Source: Gammaproteobacteria bacterium (GTDB taxonomy: Bacteria; Pseudomonadota; Gammaproteobacteria; Steroidobacterales; GCA-2729495). Taken from it: a stretch of 8,951 bases of DNA. The DNA lies in the NCBI GenBank assembly GCA_030429685.1, contig JAUIEY010000077.1, positions 1 to 8,951 of the forward strand, written 5' to 3'. Position numbers and translations under genes: made by a program. How positions within the stretch are numbered: the first letter of the stretch is position 1; the number at the start of each line of letters is the position of its first letter. Below are positions 1-6,254 of the stretch, piece after piece. The notes beneath the pieces were generated by a model that was not told where the DNA came from, did not search any database, and saw only the letters and a program-made list of their open reading frames with translations.

Positions 1-572
1 GCTTCCGGAATGACAAAGGTCTCGCCGTAGATATGGTTGAAACGCTGCGCGATATCGCGGGCCATTTCGACGTGCTGAATCTGGTCTTTACCCACCGGCA
101 CTTTATGCGCGCTGAACATCAGAATGTCCGCCGCCATCAGCACCGGGTAGCCGAACAGCCCCATGGTCACACCCTTGTCCGGGTCCTTGGAGCCGCTGTC
201 TTCATTCTCCTGCACCGCTGCCTTGTAGGCATGCGCGCGGTTCATCAGCCCTTTGGCCGTGACGGTGCTGATAATCCAGGCGAGCTCCGATATTTCCGGG
301 ATATCGGACTGCCGGTAGAACACCGCTTTGTCAGTATCCAGACCCAGTGCCAGCCAGGTAGCCGCCACTGCGAGGCTCGATTCACGCAGCCGCGCCGGAT
401 CGCGGTTCTTGACCAGCGCGTGATAGTCCGCCAGAAAATAAAACGAGTTGACGGCATCGCCGTGACTGGCGGCAATCGCCGGGCGAATGGCGCCGACATA
501 GTTGCCGAGATGCGGGATTCCGGTGGTGGTGATACCGGTGAGAACTGTTTCTCTGGACACGGGCTTAGTCAT
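1..572 (-). CDS. trpS: Tryptophanyl-tRNA synthetase, N-terminal part (runs off the left edge)
   Basis: Class I aminoacyl-tRNA synthetase that charges tRNA-Trp with tryptophan in the cytosol. The window holds the first 190 codons. The start ATG is at 572-570. Seen directly: the opening TGITTTGIPHLGNYVGAI contains the HIGH-type ATP motif as PHLGN (residues 20-24). Further on come FYFLADYHAL, FYRQSDIPEI, GYPVLMAADILMF and VGKDQIQHVEMARDIAQRFN, all typical of bacterial TrpS. The KMSKS loop and the anticodon-binding part lie beyond the edge. The TGITTTG opening resembles the longer TrpS found in Pseudomonas and Xanthomonas relatives rather than the short E. coli form (family knowledge, from memory). 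It lies 12 bp behind the esterase on the same strand and in the same reading frame. No convincing Shine-Dalgarno precedes the ATG. A TTG directly after the esterase stop (584-582) is an alternative start four codons upstream. Confidence 0.95.
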   Translation of the reverse strand, partial: MTKPVSRETVLTGITTTGIPHLGNYVGAIRPAIAASHGDAVNSFYFLADYHALVKNRDPARLRESSLAVAATWLALGLDTDKAVFYRQSDIPEISELAWIISTVTAKGLMNRAHAYKAAVQENEDSGSKDPDKGVTMGLFGYPVLMAADILMFSAHKVPVGKDQIQHVEMARDIAQRFNHIYGETFVIPE

Positions 573-584
573 AATGGGGCGCAA

Positions 585-2216
585 TCATAACGCATCGTAG
601 GCTTTGCGACGCTCCAGCGCGCGGTATTCCAGATAGTCCAGCGTTTCCTTGTTGAGACCGGCCACCGGTTTGAATTCCGTGCCCATGACCAGCGTCAGGT
701 CTGTATCAGGCCGGTACTCCGGCCACTCCGGCAAGCGGCGACCCTGGAACGCGCCATTCGGATTGCCGTGTTTCGCCATGTTGAGCCAGTAACCGCGCAC
801 CGTATCGCCCCAGCGCAGGTCTTCCTCGCTCGGTGGGAATGCGGCGGCCTCTGACGGCCGCTGGTATTCAGGATGTTCTTTGATCTGGCCGAATACATAG
901 GGCATTTCCAGACCATGCACCGAACCGGGAAATTGTCCGCGCACGGCAGTCTGCTGGTAATCCACGCGATAGATCCACGCCGGCGATGCGACATTCGCCA
1001 TCTGTTTGCCGAGATAGCGCGTGGACGACCAGAACAGTCCTTCACCGAACCAGCGCTGCGACAGGCCGATACGCGTCCACTGATCATCAAAGGCAGCCAG
1101 GTCTTCGTCGCTCAGCCCTTCAATCAGTGCGCCACCCAGAAACCACTTGCCAATCAGTGGCACATTGGCGATCTGATTCCATTCCCAGCTATTGGCACCA
1201 CCAATGTACGGCACGTCATGTTGTTCACCACGCTCAAATACTTTGGCTATGTCATCAACAACCACCCTGCCATCCACCACCGGGTTGAACGGCAATTGTT
1301 TGGAGTTCTGGTACTCAATAATCTGCTGCCATGACAACGCGCGCAGCGCCGCAACGATTTCCGCGTCACTGCCCTGACTGATGGCAAAGTTTTCCGCCAG
1401 ATCCGTGCCCACCTGTTCACTGGAATTACCGGTGGCGCCGGCAGCGGGAACCGTCTCGCGAAAGTGCATGGTCCGGTCAATCAGCACACCGCTGCCCTGC
1501 GCAATGGCTTTGTGGAACAATCCCGCGGATTGCGGCGTGGTCAGCAGATAGTTCACGGACACGCCGCCGGCAGAGTGTCCGAAAATGGTGACATTGTCCG
1601 GGTCACCGCCGAAAGCGGCGATGTTGTTTTGCACCCATTCCAGCGCCGCGATCTGATCAAACAAGCCGTAATTGGCCAGCGGCTCATCGGCCTGCAGACG
1701 GCTTAGCGCCGGATGCGCAAAACGGCCCAAATAGCCAAGCCGATAATTGATAAACACCACCACTACGTCTTCGCGCGCCAGTGCGGTGCCGTCATACAGC
1801 GGCATGACATTGGAACCGTATTGCATGTTGCCGCCGTGGATATAAAACATTACCGGCAGCCTGCCGCTGTGCTCAGCGGGCGCCCAGATGTTCAGGTTCA
1901 GGCAGTCCTCATCAATACCGGCGGCGGCAATGGCATTGTTGACCCAGTCCGCCTGGTACTTGCCGGTCGGTTGCGGACAGGCGTGGCCCATGGCATCGGC
2001 CGGGCGAACCCCGTCCCAGGCCTGCACCAGCTGCGGCGGCCGCCAGCGCAAATCACCTGAGGGTGCAGCCGCATAAGGAATACCCAGAAAATGCACCACG
2101 CCGTCTGTGGCCACCCCCTGCAATTCACCGCTGTCAATTCGCACCCGGGCCGGATCAGCAGCCGCCACGCCGGCCAGCAGCAGGCCGACCATTGCCGGCA
2201 TAAGTTGTCTGTACAT
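585..2216 (-). CDS. Exported type-B carboxylesterase (alpha/beta hydrolase, PF00135-type)
   Basis: Carboxylester hydrolase of the cholinesterase/pnbA superfamily, predicted to act in the periplasm or outside the cell. Numbering here is from the upstream ATG at 2240. The N-terminus is a signal peptide with hydrophobic core MVGLLLAGVAAA and likely cleavage before Asp29 or Ala28. The family signature EDCLNLNIW is at 111-119. The oxyanion-hole HGGN is at 135-138, and the nucleophile elbow GHSAGG (221-226) places Ser223. Glu353 in NSWEWN is the likely acid and His442 in GSVHGLEMPYVFG the likely base. Cys88 and Cys113 are placed for the conserved disulfide. Length (543 or 551 residues) is normal. 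I prefer the start at 2216: it gives a compact signal peptide and has GGGGG 6 nt upstream. The ATG at 2240 would add eight residues and may lie upstream of the transcription start. The natural substrate cannot be inferred. It is probably co-transcribed with trpS. Confidence 0.93.
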   Translation of the reverse strand: MYRQLMPAMVGLLLAGVAAADPARVRIDSGELQGVATDGVVHFLGIPYAAAPSGDLRWRPPQLVQAWDGVRPADAMGHACPQPTGKYQADWVNNAIAAAGIDEDCLNLNIWAPAEHSGRLPVMFYIHGGNMQYGSNVMPLYDGTALAREDVVVVFINYRLGYLGRFAHPALSRLQADEPLANYGLFDQIAALEWVQNNIAAFGGDPDNVTIFGHSAGGVSVNYLLTTPQSAGLFHKAIAQGSGVLIDRTMHFRETVPAAGATGNSSEQVGTDLAENFAISQGSDAEIVAALRALSWQQIIEYQNSKQLPFNPVVDGRVVVDDIAKVFERGEQHDVPYIGGANSWEWNQIANVPLIGKWFLGGALIEGLSDEDLAAFDDQWTRIGLSQRWFGEGLFWSSTRYLGKQMANVASPAWIYRVDYQQTAVRGQFPGSVHGLEMPYVFGQIKEHPEYQRPSEAAAFPPSEEDLRWGDTVRGYWLNMAKHGNPNGAFQGRRLPEWPEYRPDTDLTLVMGTEFKPVAGLNKETLDYLEYRALERRKAYDAL

Positions 2217-2222
2217 CAATAG

Positions 2223-2227
2223 CCCCC
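2223..2227 (-). promoter_or_regulatory. Shine-Dalgarno-like GGGGG for the esterase
   Basis: Five G residues on the minus strand end 6 nt before the ATG at 2216-2214. This favours that start over the in-frame ATG at 2240, whose only nearby purine stretch is a weaker GGGA. Confidence 0.4.
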
Positions 2228-2242
2228 GGTTATCGGTCATGG

Positions 2243-2250
2243 TTTATAGT
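2243..2250. promoter_or_regulatory. Putative two-way -10 element between esterase and pepQ
   Basis: TTTATAGT reads TATAGT (2245-2250) on the plus strand and TATAAA (2248-2243) on the minus strand. Each is close to the sigma-70 -10 consensus TATAAT, and the two share the central TATA. A plus-strand start about 7 nt downstream would fall on or near the A of the pepQ ATG (2257), giving a leaderless or near-leaderless mRNA. A minus-strand start would fall near 2236, leaving a leader of about 20 nt with GGGGG before the esterase ATG at 2216. I find no good -35 at normal spacing for either direction, nor an extended -10 TGn, so this is a suggestion from position and symmetry. Confidence 0.35.
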
Positions 2251-2256
2251 CCCTGC

Positions 2257-3579
2257 ATGCCGGAGCCGCAGCAACATTACGCCCAACACATTGCCGAACT
2301 GCAGCGGCGCTATGATCAGGCGCTCACAGCCTGCGGTTACGACAGGCTGATTATAGCGGCTGGCCATCCCCATCCGGTGTTCCAGGACGATCAGCATCTG
2401 CCCTACAAAGCGAATCCCTGGCTGCTGCAGTGGGGGCCGCTGACCGAGCACCCGGGTTCTGTGCTGCTGGTCAGCCCGGGGCAAACACCGCGCCTGCTGG
2501 TGCATGCGCCCACCGACTACTGGTATCGCGTTCCCGCCGTGCCGGACTTACTGAATTCCGGCGGGCTCGACATCGAGTTACATGCCAATCCGGAATCGAT
2601 TGCCAAAGCCGTTGGCGATACCGGCCGGAGCACCGCCTTTATCGGCGAAATACTCAGCAAGGCGGACGGTTTCGGCAGCAAGGCAGTAAATCCACCCGAG
2701 TTGTTGCAGCTGCTGGAAGAAGACCGCACGGTAAAAACGGCATGGGAAATTGCCAACATCCGTGCCGCCAGCAGCATCGCCGTCAGGGGGCATCTGGCGG
2801 CGCGCGAATGTTTCATGGGCGGCGGCAGTGAATACGAAATTCAGCTGGCATTTCGCGCTGCCTGTGGCAGCACCGACGCGGAGATGCCGTACCCCGCCAT
2901 TGTCGCCCTGAACGAGCACGGCGCCACCCTGCACTACCAGCGGCTCGACCGCGACCGCGGCCAGAATCTCAGCCTGCTCATTGACGCCGGCCACGCCGTC
3001 AACGGTTATGCCGCTGACATTACCCGCACTTATTCCGATGATGCCGAGTTCGGCTCCATTATCGAGGCCATGCATGAACTGCAGCGCAGCCTGTGCGAGG
3101 CGGCCCAGTCGGGCGTTGACTATCGGGAACTGCACCATGCCGCACATCACGCGCTGACCAGCCTGCTGTGTGAAATCGAGGTGATCAATGCGCAACCGGA
3201 AGCTGCTACCGAGGCCGGTCTGTCACGCACTTTTTTCCCGCATGGCCTGGGCCACTTCCTCGGCCTGCAGGTGCATGATGTCGGCGCTCTGTATACGCGC
3301 CGCGATCCCAATGAAGAAGCACCTCCGGAGGAGGACAAGTACCTGCGTCTGACCCGCAAGCTGGCACCCGGTAACGTCATTACCTGCGAACCGGGTATTT
3401 ACTTTATTGACTCACTGCTCGCCGAACTGCGCGACAAACCGGGTGCCGCAATGGTGAACTGGTCACGCGTGGAGCAACTGCGGCCTTTCGGCGGCATACG
3501 CATCGAGGACAATCTGCATATCACCGCGGACGGCAACGAGAACATGACACGGGCCGCATTTGCGGAACTGGACCGCTAA
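2257..3579 (+). CDS. pepQ: Xaa-Pro dipeptidase (prolidase), M24 family
   Basis: Cytosolic metallo-dipeptidase that cleaves dipeptides with C-terminal proline. PepQ-type enzymes often also hydrolyse organophosphate triesters (family knowledge). The protein has 440 residues against 443 in E. coli PepQ. The N-terminal non-catalytic domain holds FQDDQHLPYKANP and PTDYWY. The C-terminal pita-bread domain has all five metal ligands: Asp243 (LIDAG), Asp254 (GYAADITRT), His333 (PHGLGHFLGLQVHD), Glu378 (CEPGIYF) and Glu417 (GIRIEDN). VALNEHGATLHY around 216-227 is also characteristic. The open frame extends upstream to 2107, but the ATG at 2257 aligns with the E. coli start and the extra sequence only shadows the esterase gene. 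An ATG at 2239 is a less likely alternative. No Shine-Dalgarno is evident. It is divergent from the esterase and convergent with the M19 gene, overlapping it by 4 bp. Confidence 0.94.
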   Translation: MPEPQQHYAQHIAELQRRYDQALTACGYDRLIIAAGHPHPVFQDDQHLPYKANPWLLQWGPLTEHPGSVLLVSPGQTPRLLVHAPTDYWYRVPAVPDLLNSGGLDIELHANPESIAKAVGDTGRSTAFIGEILSKADGFGSKAVNPPELLQLLEEDRTVKTAWEIANIRAASSIAVRGHLAARECFMGGGSEYEIQLAFRAACGSTDAEMPYPAIVALNEHGATLHYQRLDRDRGQNLSLLIDAGHAVNGYAADITRTYSDDAEFGSIIEAMHELQRSLCEAAQSGVDYRELHHAAHHALTSLLCEIEVINAQPEAATEAGLSRTFFPHGLGHFLGLQVHDVGALYTRRDPNEEAPPEEDKYLRLTRKLAPGNVITCEPGIYFIDSLLAELRDKPGAAMVNWSRVEQLRPFGGIRIEDNLHITADGNENMTRAAFAELDR

Positions 3580-4802
3580 TTCGTTCGCGCGGTGGTCTGG
3601 CGCTGCGCCAGCTTCTCCACCTCGGCCATCACCCGCAGCAGATTGCCGCCCCACAGTTTTTCAATATCGCTGCGGCTGTAGCCGCGGGCAATAAGCTCTG
3701 CCGTGACATTCGGCGTTTCGGCCGCATCCTGCCAGCCGTTTATACCACCGCCGCCGCCAAAATCGGAGGCAATGCCAACGTGATCAATGCCGATAAGATT
3801 CACTGCGTAGTCAATGTGATCTACAAAGTCGCTGACTGAAGCCGCTGCCTTGGGCCACTTCTGGTTGATCTCCGTATAACCGCTCTCATAAGCCTCGCGC
3901 ACTTCGGGCGCCATGGCATCAAGGTCAGGCATGCCCGGCGGCAGTTGCAGCTTCATAAACATACGCATCAGCGACATCATGCGTTGCGGTGCTTCAAACT
4001 GCAGATGACTGTTGAAAGCCACCACCTGCACCACACCGCCGGTGGATTGCACCGCACGCAACTGGTCGTCATCCATATTGCGCGGAATATCGTTGAGCGC
4101 GCGAATAGCCGAATGCGAGGCAATAACCGGTGCCGTGGATGCCTGCGCTATGTCCAGCGTGGTATTGCGATGCGCATGCGACACATCCACCATGATGCCG
4201 AGGCGGTTGGCTTCGGCCACTACCGCACGGCCGCTGTCACTGAGCCCCCCGTATCGCGTGGCGGGCTCGCCTTTCTGATAGCGCGGGTTGGCAGAATCCC
4301 CCAGAAAGTTGTGACCCATGTGGGTGATGCCCAGATACCGCACACCCAGGTCGTAAAATTCCTGCAAATTGGCGGGTTCGCCTGCCAGCGGATAGCCGTT
4401 CTCCATGCCCAGCAGTGCCACCAGCTTGCCATCAGCATGCACAGCCCGGGCCGCGGCTACGGTGCGCGCCAGTTCAATCCGGTCCGGGTGCATGTCCAGC
4501 ATGCGCCGGATGGTGGCATACCGCGCCAGCGCCTCTTCTTTAGCAGCCGCCTGCCCTTGCGGGGTCAGATCGCCCTGACCCGAATACAGAATAAAAAATG
4601 CCGCATCCAGACCGCCCTGTTCCATTTTCAGCAGATTGACCTGCACCTCCGGGTCGTCCAGGTAATCCTTATCCCCGGCTTCATCAATACGCAGAATATC
4701 GACATGGGTATCCAGAGTGAAAAAATCATCATGCTTGAGAGGCGCCTGGCCGCAGCCGGCGAGCGTGATGAGCATGACGATTACAGAGTAAAACTTGTGC
4801 AT
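3576..4802 (-). CDS. Lipoprotein membrane dipeptidase, peptidase M19 (renal dipeptidase type)
   Basis: Zinc dipeptidase of the amidohydrolase-like M19 family, which cleaves dipeptides including those with a D-residue at the C-terminal side; some members open beta-lactams (family knowledge). The 408-residue protein starts with a lipoprotein signal: basic n-region, hydrophobic VIVMLITLAGC, lipobox LAGC, Cys17. Residue +2 is Gly, so outer-membrane sorting is expected. Likely metal ligands are His33 and Asp35 (THVD), Glu134 (GMENG), His209 (VDVSHAH) and His230 (ASHSAIRAL), with Asp347 in SDFGG as the catalytic-site Asp. NDIPRNMDDDQL (237-248) and LWGGNLLRVM (383-392) are also typical. After Asp347 comes a Gly run (348-353) where many homologues have SDFDG. 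AAGG lies 7 nt before the ATG. It is the last gene of the five-gene operon, 2 bp after the DUF1330-like gene. Its stop overlaps that of pepQ. Confidence 0.92.
   Translation of the reverse strand: MHKFYSVIVMLITLAGCGQAPLKHDDFFTLDTHVDILRIDEAGDKDYLDDPEVQVNLLKMEQGGLDAAFFILYSGQGDLTPQGQAAAKEEALARYATIRRMLDMHPDRIELARTVAAARAVHADGKLVALLGMENGYPLAGEPANLQEFYDLGVRYLGITHMGHNFLGDSANPRYQKGEPATRYGGLSDSGRAVVAEANRLGIMVDVSHAHRNTTLDIAQASTAPVIASHSAIRALNDIPRNMDDDQLRAVQSTGGVVQVVAFNSHLQFEAPQRMMSLMRMFMKLQLPPGMPDLDAMAPEVREAYESGYTEINQKWPKAAASVSDFVDHIDYAVNLIGIDHVGIASDFGGGGGINGWQDAAETPNVTAELIARGYSRSDIEKLWGGNLLRVMAEVEKLAQRQTTARTN
3597..3611 (+). terminator. Weak hairpin 17 nt after the pepQ stop
   Basis: CTGGCG (3597-3602), loop CTG, CGCCAG (3606-3611) form a perfect 6-bp GC-rich stem shortly after the pepQ stop. 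It lies inside the last codons of the convergent M19 gene. The following bases, CTTCTCC, are not a true T-tract, so it could slow or end pepQ transcription but is not a classic intrinsic terminator. The sequence is also explained by the coding of the M19 C-terminus. Confidence 0.25.
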
Positions 4803-4804
4803 GT

Positions 4805-5137
4805 TCAGGCCTTGAGTATGGGGCGCAGGTCTTCGAGTTTGTCGAACACGTGCCAGATGTAATTGTCGGTGCCGTTTACACGGTGCGGATGCAGATCCGC
4901 CAGCTGCGGATCAGTGCAGTAACTGTCGAAGGCGTCGCGGGATTCCCATTCCACCACGATCATTACACTGCGCGGTTCGATATCGCCGGTGGCGGCTTCC
5001 CGGAACCTGCCGATGGCAACAACCCGCCCGCCATGCGCTGTCACTTCAGCGGCAGAACGGCGCACATAGGCAAGGTATTCGTCTTTATCACGGACGTCGA
5101 ACAGGTTCAGCGCATACACAGGATCAGACATGGTCAT
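4805..5137 (-). CDS. Small DUF1330 / ABM-like alpha-beta barrel protein
   Basis: A 110-residue soluble protein with no signal peptide. The pattern is that of a dimeric ferredoxin-like fold: VYALNLFDVRDKDEYLAYVR at the start, AAEVTAHGGRVVAIGRF in the middle, then a strand VMIVVEWESRDAFDSYCTDPQ and a helix. The 'AxV.AHGG' segment and the 'hVhEWes.eAf..w..dP' segment are those of DUF1330 and related antibiotic-biosynthesis-monooxygenase-like domains. Some relatives are cofactor-free oxygenases, but most have no known role. The start ATG overlaps the upstream lipoprotein stop as ATGA (5137-5134), a standard sign of translational coupling. A second Met (residue 3) is an alternative start. Family assignment is good at fold level; the biochemical role is unknown. 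Confidence 0.8.
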   Translation of the reverse strand: MTMSDPVYALNLFDVRDKDEYLAYVRRSAAEVTAHGGRVVAIGRFREAATGDIEPRSVMIVVEWESRDAFDSYCTDPQLADLHPHRVNGTDNYIWHVFDKLEDLRPILKA

Positions 5138-5730
5138 CGACCCGTGAAAAAGCCGTCACTGACCATGTTGTTTACCAGCGTGCGGAAGATGTTTTTGCGC
5201 AGCTGCGGTTTGATAGCCAGAACCTCACCGGCGGCAGACCCGGAAGCGGCTGGCAGACCACGCTTCTGTGTGACCGAGTCTGCCAGTTCGTAAGACCGCG
5301 CCTTGCCGTCCGCGGCCGTGGCGGTGACACCGACTTCTATATAAGTTGTTTCGCTCGACGGTATCAGCGACAGGCTGATGGCGGTTACAAACGCGGACAG
5401 CCGGGCGCCCGGGGTGGAATATTCTTTATAAGTCAGCTGCAGGCGGATGTCGGCGTCGGCAGCGGTGTCGCTGATCCGGCCAAATCGATTTGATAGCTGC
5501 AGCACTTCAATGAGTTCCAGCTTCACCTGACTGGCAACCGCGGCGGAGGCGGCCGCGGTGCCGGCTTCGTCCTGCCATGCGGCAAGCGTAAAACTCAGAC
5601 TGGGCGCCATTGCGGCCGGTGCTGCGGCCGCCTGCAATTCAACCGCAGGAATTTGCCGGTCAGGAGTTGTGGAACAGCCGCCCAGCACCGCAACGGCAAG
5701 CAACAAACAACGGCTGGCTGCATTGAGCAT
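5134..5730 (-). CDS. Small lipoprotein of unknown family
   Basis: A 198-residue predicted lipoprotein. The signal is LLLAVAVLGGC with lipobox LGGC and Cys19; Ser at +2 suggests outer-membrane sorting. Residues about 31-47 are Ala/Pro-rich and probably a flexible tether. The rest is a mixed domain with alternating strand-like stretches (ADIRLQLTYKEYST; TTYIEVGVTATAADGKARSYEL) and a C-terminal helix-like LRKNIFRTLVNNMVSDGF. I do not recognise the family. The layout resembles small envelope lipoproteins with a single beta-alpha domain, but no motif proves this. It has the strongest ribosome-binding site I noticed in the window: GGAGGT at 5744-5739, 8 nt before the ATG, inside the end of the upstream gene. 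This suggests the lipoprotein is translated more strongly than its neighbours. It lies 3 bp after the PNPOx-like gene and overlaps the next gene by 4 bp. Confidence 0.82.
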   Translation of the reverse strand: MLNAASRCLLLAVAVLGGCSTTPDRQIPAVELQAAAAPAAMAPSLSFTLAAWQDEAGTAAASAAVASQVKLELIEVLQLSNRFGRISDTAADADIRLQLTYKEYSTPGARLSAFVTAISLSLIPSSETTYIEVGVTATAADGKARSYELADSVTQKRGLPAASGSAAGEVLAIKPQLRKNIFRTLVNNMVSDGFFTGR

Positions 5731-5733
5731 GAT

Positions 5734-6249
5734 TCACGACCTCCGCCACACCTGCCTGGCTGCATAGCCTTCGTGCCACAACCAGGTGTCGGTATACATG
5801 ATCCGGTTCGGGACAACTTTAACCAGGGCCTGCTCCGGCGGCTGTTCCAGAGACCATCCCAGCTCCTCGGCCCAGACGCGCCAGCGGAATACTTCCATGC
5901 CCTGCTGCCACTCCGCCGTGCCGGGCTCCAGCACCTGCGCCGTGCCGAAATACTGCACACCGCGCGCGTGCGCCCAGGTGTTGTGATTGTTATGCACTGC
6001 CAGCGATACGTTGCCACCCGCCTGGATATAGCGCAACTTGGGCGAGCCGTCATCGGGCAGCATGTAGACGTCGAGGCCTGCCGAATAATATTCGATCGGG
6101 CTGGCCGCCGGATCACCGTTAGGCAGAATGGTGGCCAGCACGCAGGTATTGATCATCATCAGGGTTTCCTGAATGCGCGCCAGCAGCAGCTCTTCGGGCA
6201 GTTTTTTGTCAGGCCACGGCGGACGAACCCACGGGTAGGGATAACTCAT
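5734..6249 (-). CDS. Pyridoxamine 5'-phosphate oxidase-like FMN-binding split-barrel protein
   Basis: A 171-residue cytosolic protein of the PNPOx-like split-barrel superfamily. Its members bind FMN, F420 or haem and reduce or oxidise small molecules. Visible features: an N-terminal helix with LARIQETLMMINTCVLATILPNGDPAASPIEYYSAG (the 'xxLAT.x.dG.p..sPv.f' opening strand pair), then DVYMLPDDGSPKLRYIQ and NVSLAVHNNH, where homologues contact cofactor phosphate. Next comes GVQYFGTAQVLEPGTAEW, the 'rv.G.a..v..' strand. The C-terminus, PNRIMYTDTWLWHEGYAARQVW, fits the closing strand. It is not the vitamin B6 enzyme PdxH, since the PdxH substrate signature is absent. The true cofactor and substrate are unknown. 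It starts 5 bp after the ATPase-FHA stop without a clear Shine-Dalgarno, so translational coupling is likely. Confidence 0.82.
   Translation of the reverse strand: MSYPYPWVRPPWPDKKLPEELLLARIQETLMMINTCVLATILPNGDPAASPIEYYSAGLDVYMLPDDGSPKLRYIQAGGNVSLAVHNNHNTWAHARGVQYFGTAQVLEPGTAEWQQGMEVFRWRVWAEELGWSLEQPPEQALVKVVPNRIMYTDTWLWHEGYAARQVWRRS
5739..5744 (-). promoter_or_regulatory. Strong Shine-Dalgarno for the small lipoprotein
   Basis: GGAGGT on the minus strand lies 8 nt from the ATG at 5730 and within the final Arg codons of the PNPOx-like gene. It is near-consensus, in contrast to the weak or absent sites of the neighbouring genes. Confidence 0.7.
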
Positions 6250-6254
6250 GGCAC

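Noticed and set aside
33..590. 185-codon plus-strand open frame at the left edge
   Set aside because: It is antisense to trpS, which has clear synthetase motifs on the minus strand.
2107..2256. Upstream extension of the pepQ frame (50 extra codons)
   Set aside because: It is antisense to the esterase signal-peptide region and has no prolidase homology. The ATG at 2257 gives 440 residues and aligns with the E. coli PepQ start.
2578..3195. 205-codon minus-strand open frame inside pepQ
   Set aside because: It is antisense to the strongly supported pepQ catalytic region and has no motifs of its own.
3945..4862. 305-codon plus-strand open frame opposite the M19 gene
   Set aside because: The protein is low-complexity His/Arg/Gln-rich with no domain pattern, while the minus strand encodes a complete M19 enzyme. 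It is a GC-driven shadow.
5734..6249. Assignment as PdxH, the vitamin B6 oxidase
   Set aside because: The split-barrel pattern is present but the PdxH-specific signature is missing. Only the superfamily is supported.
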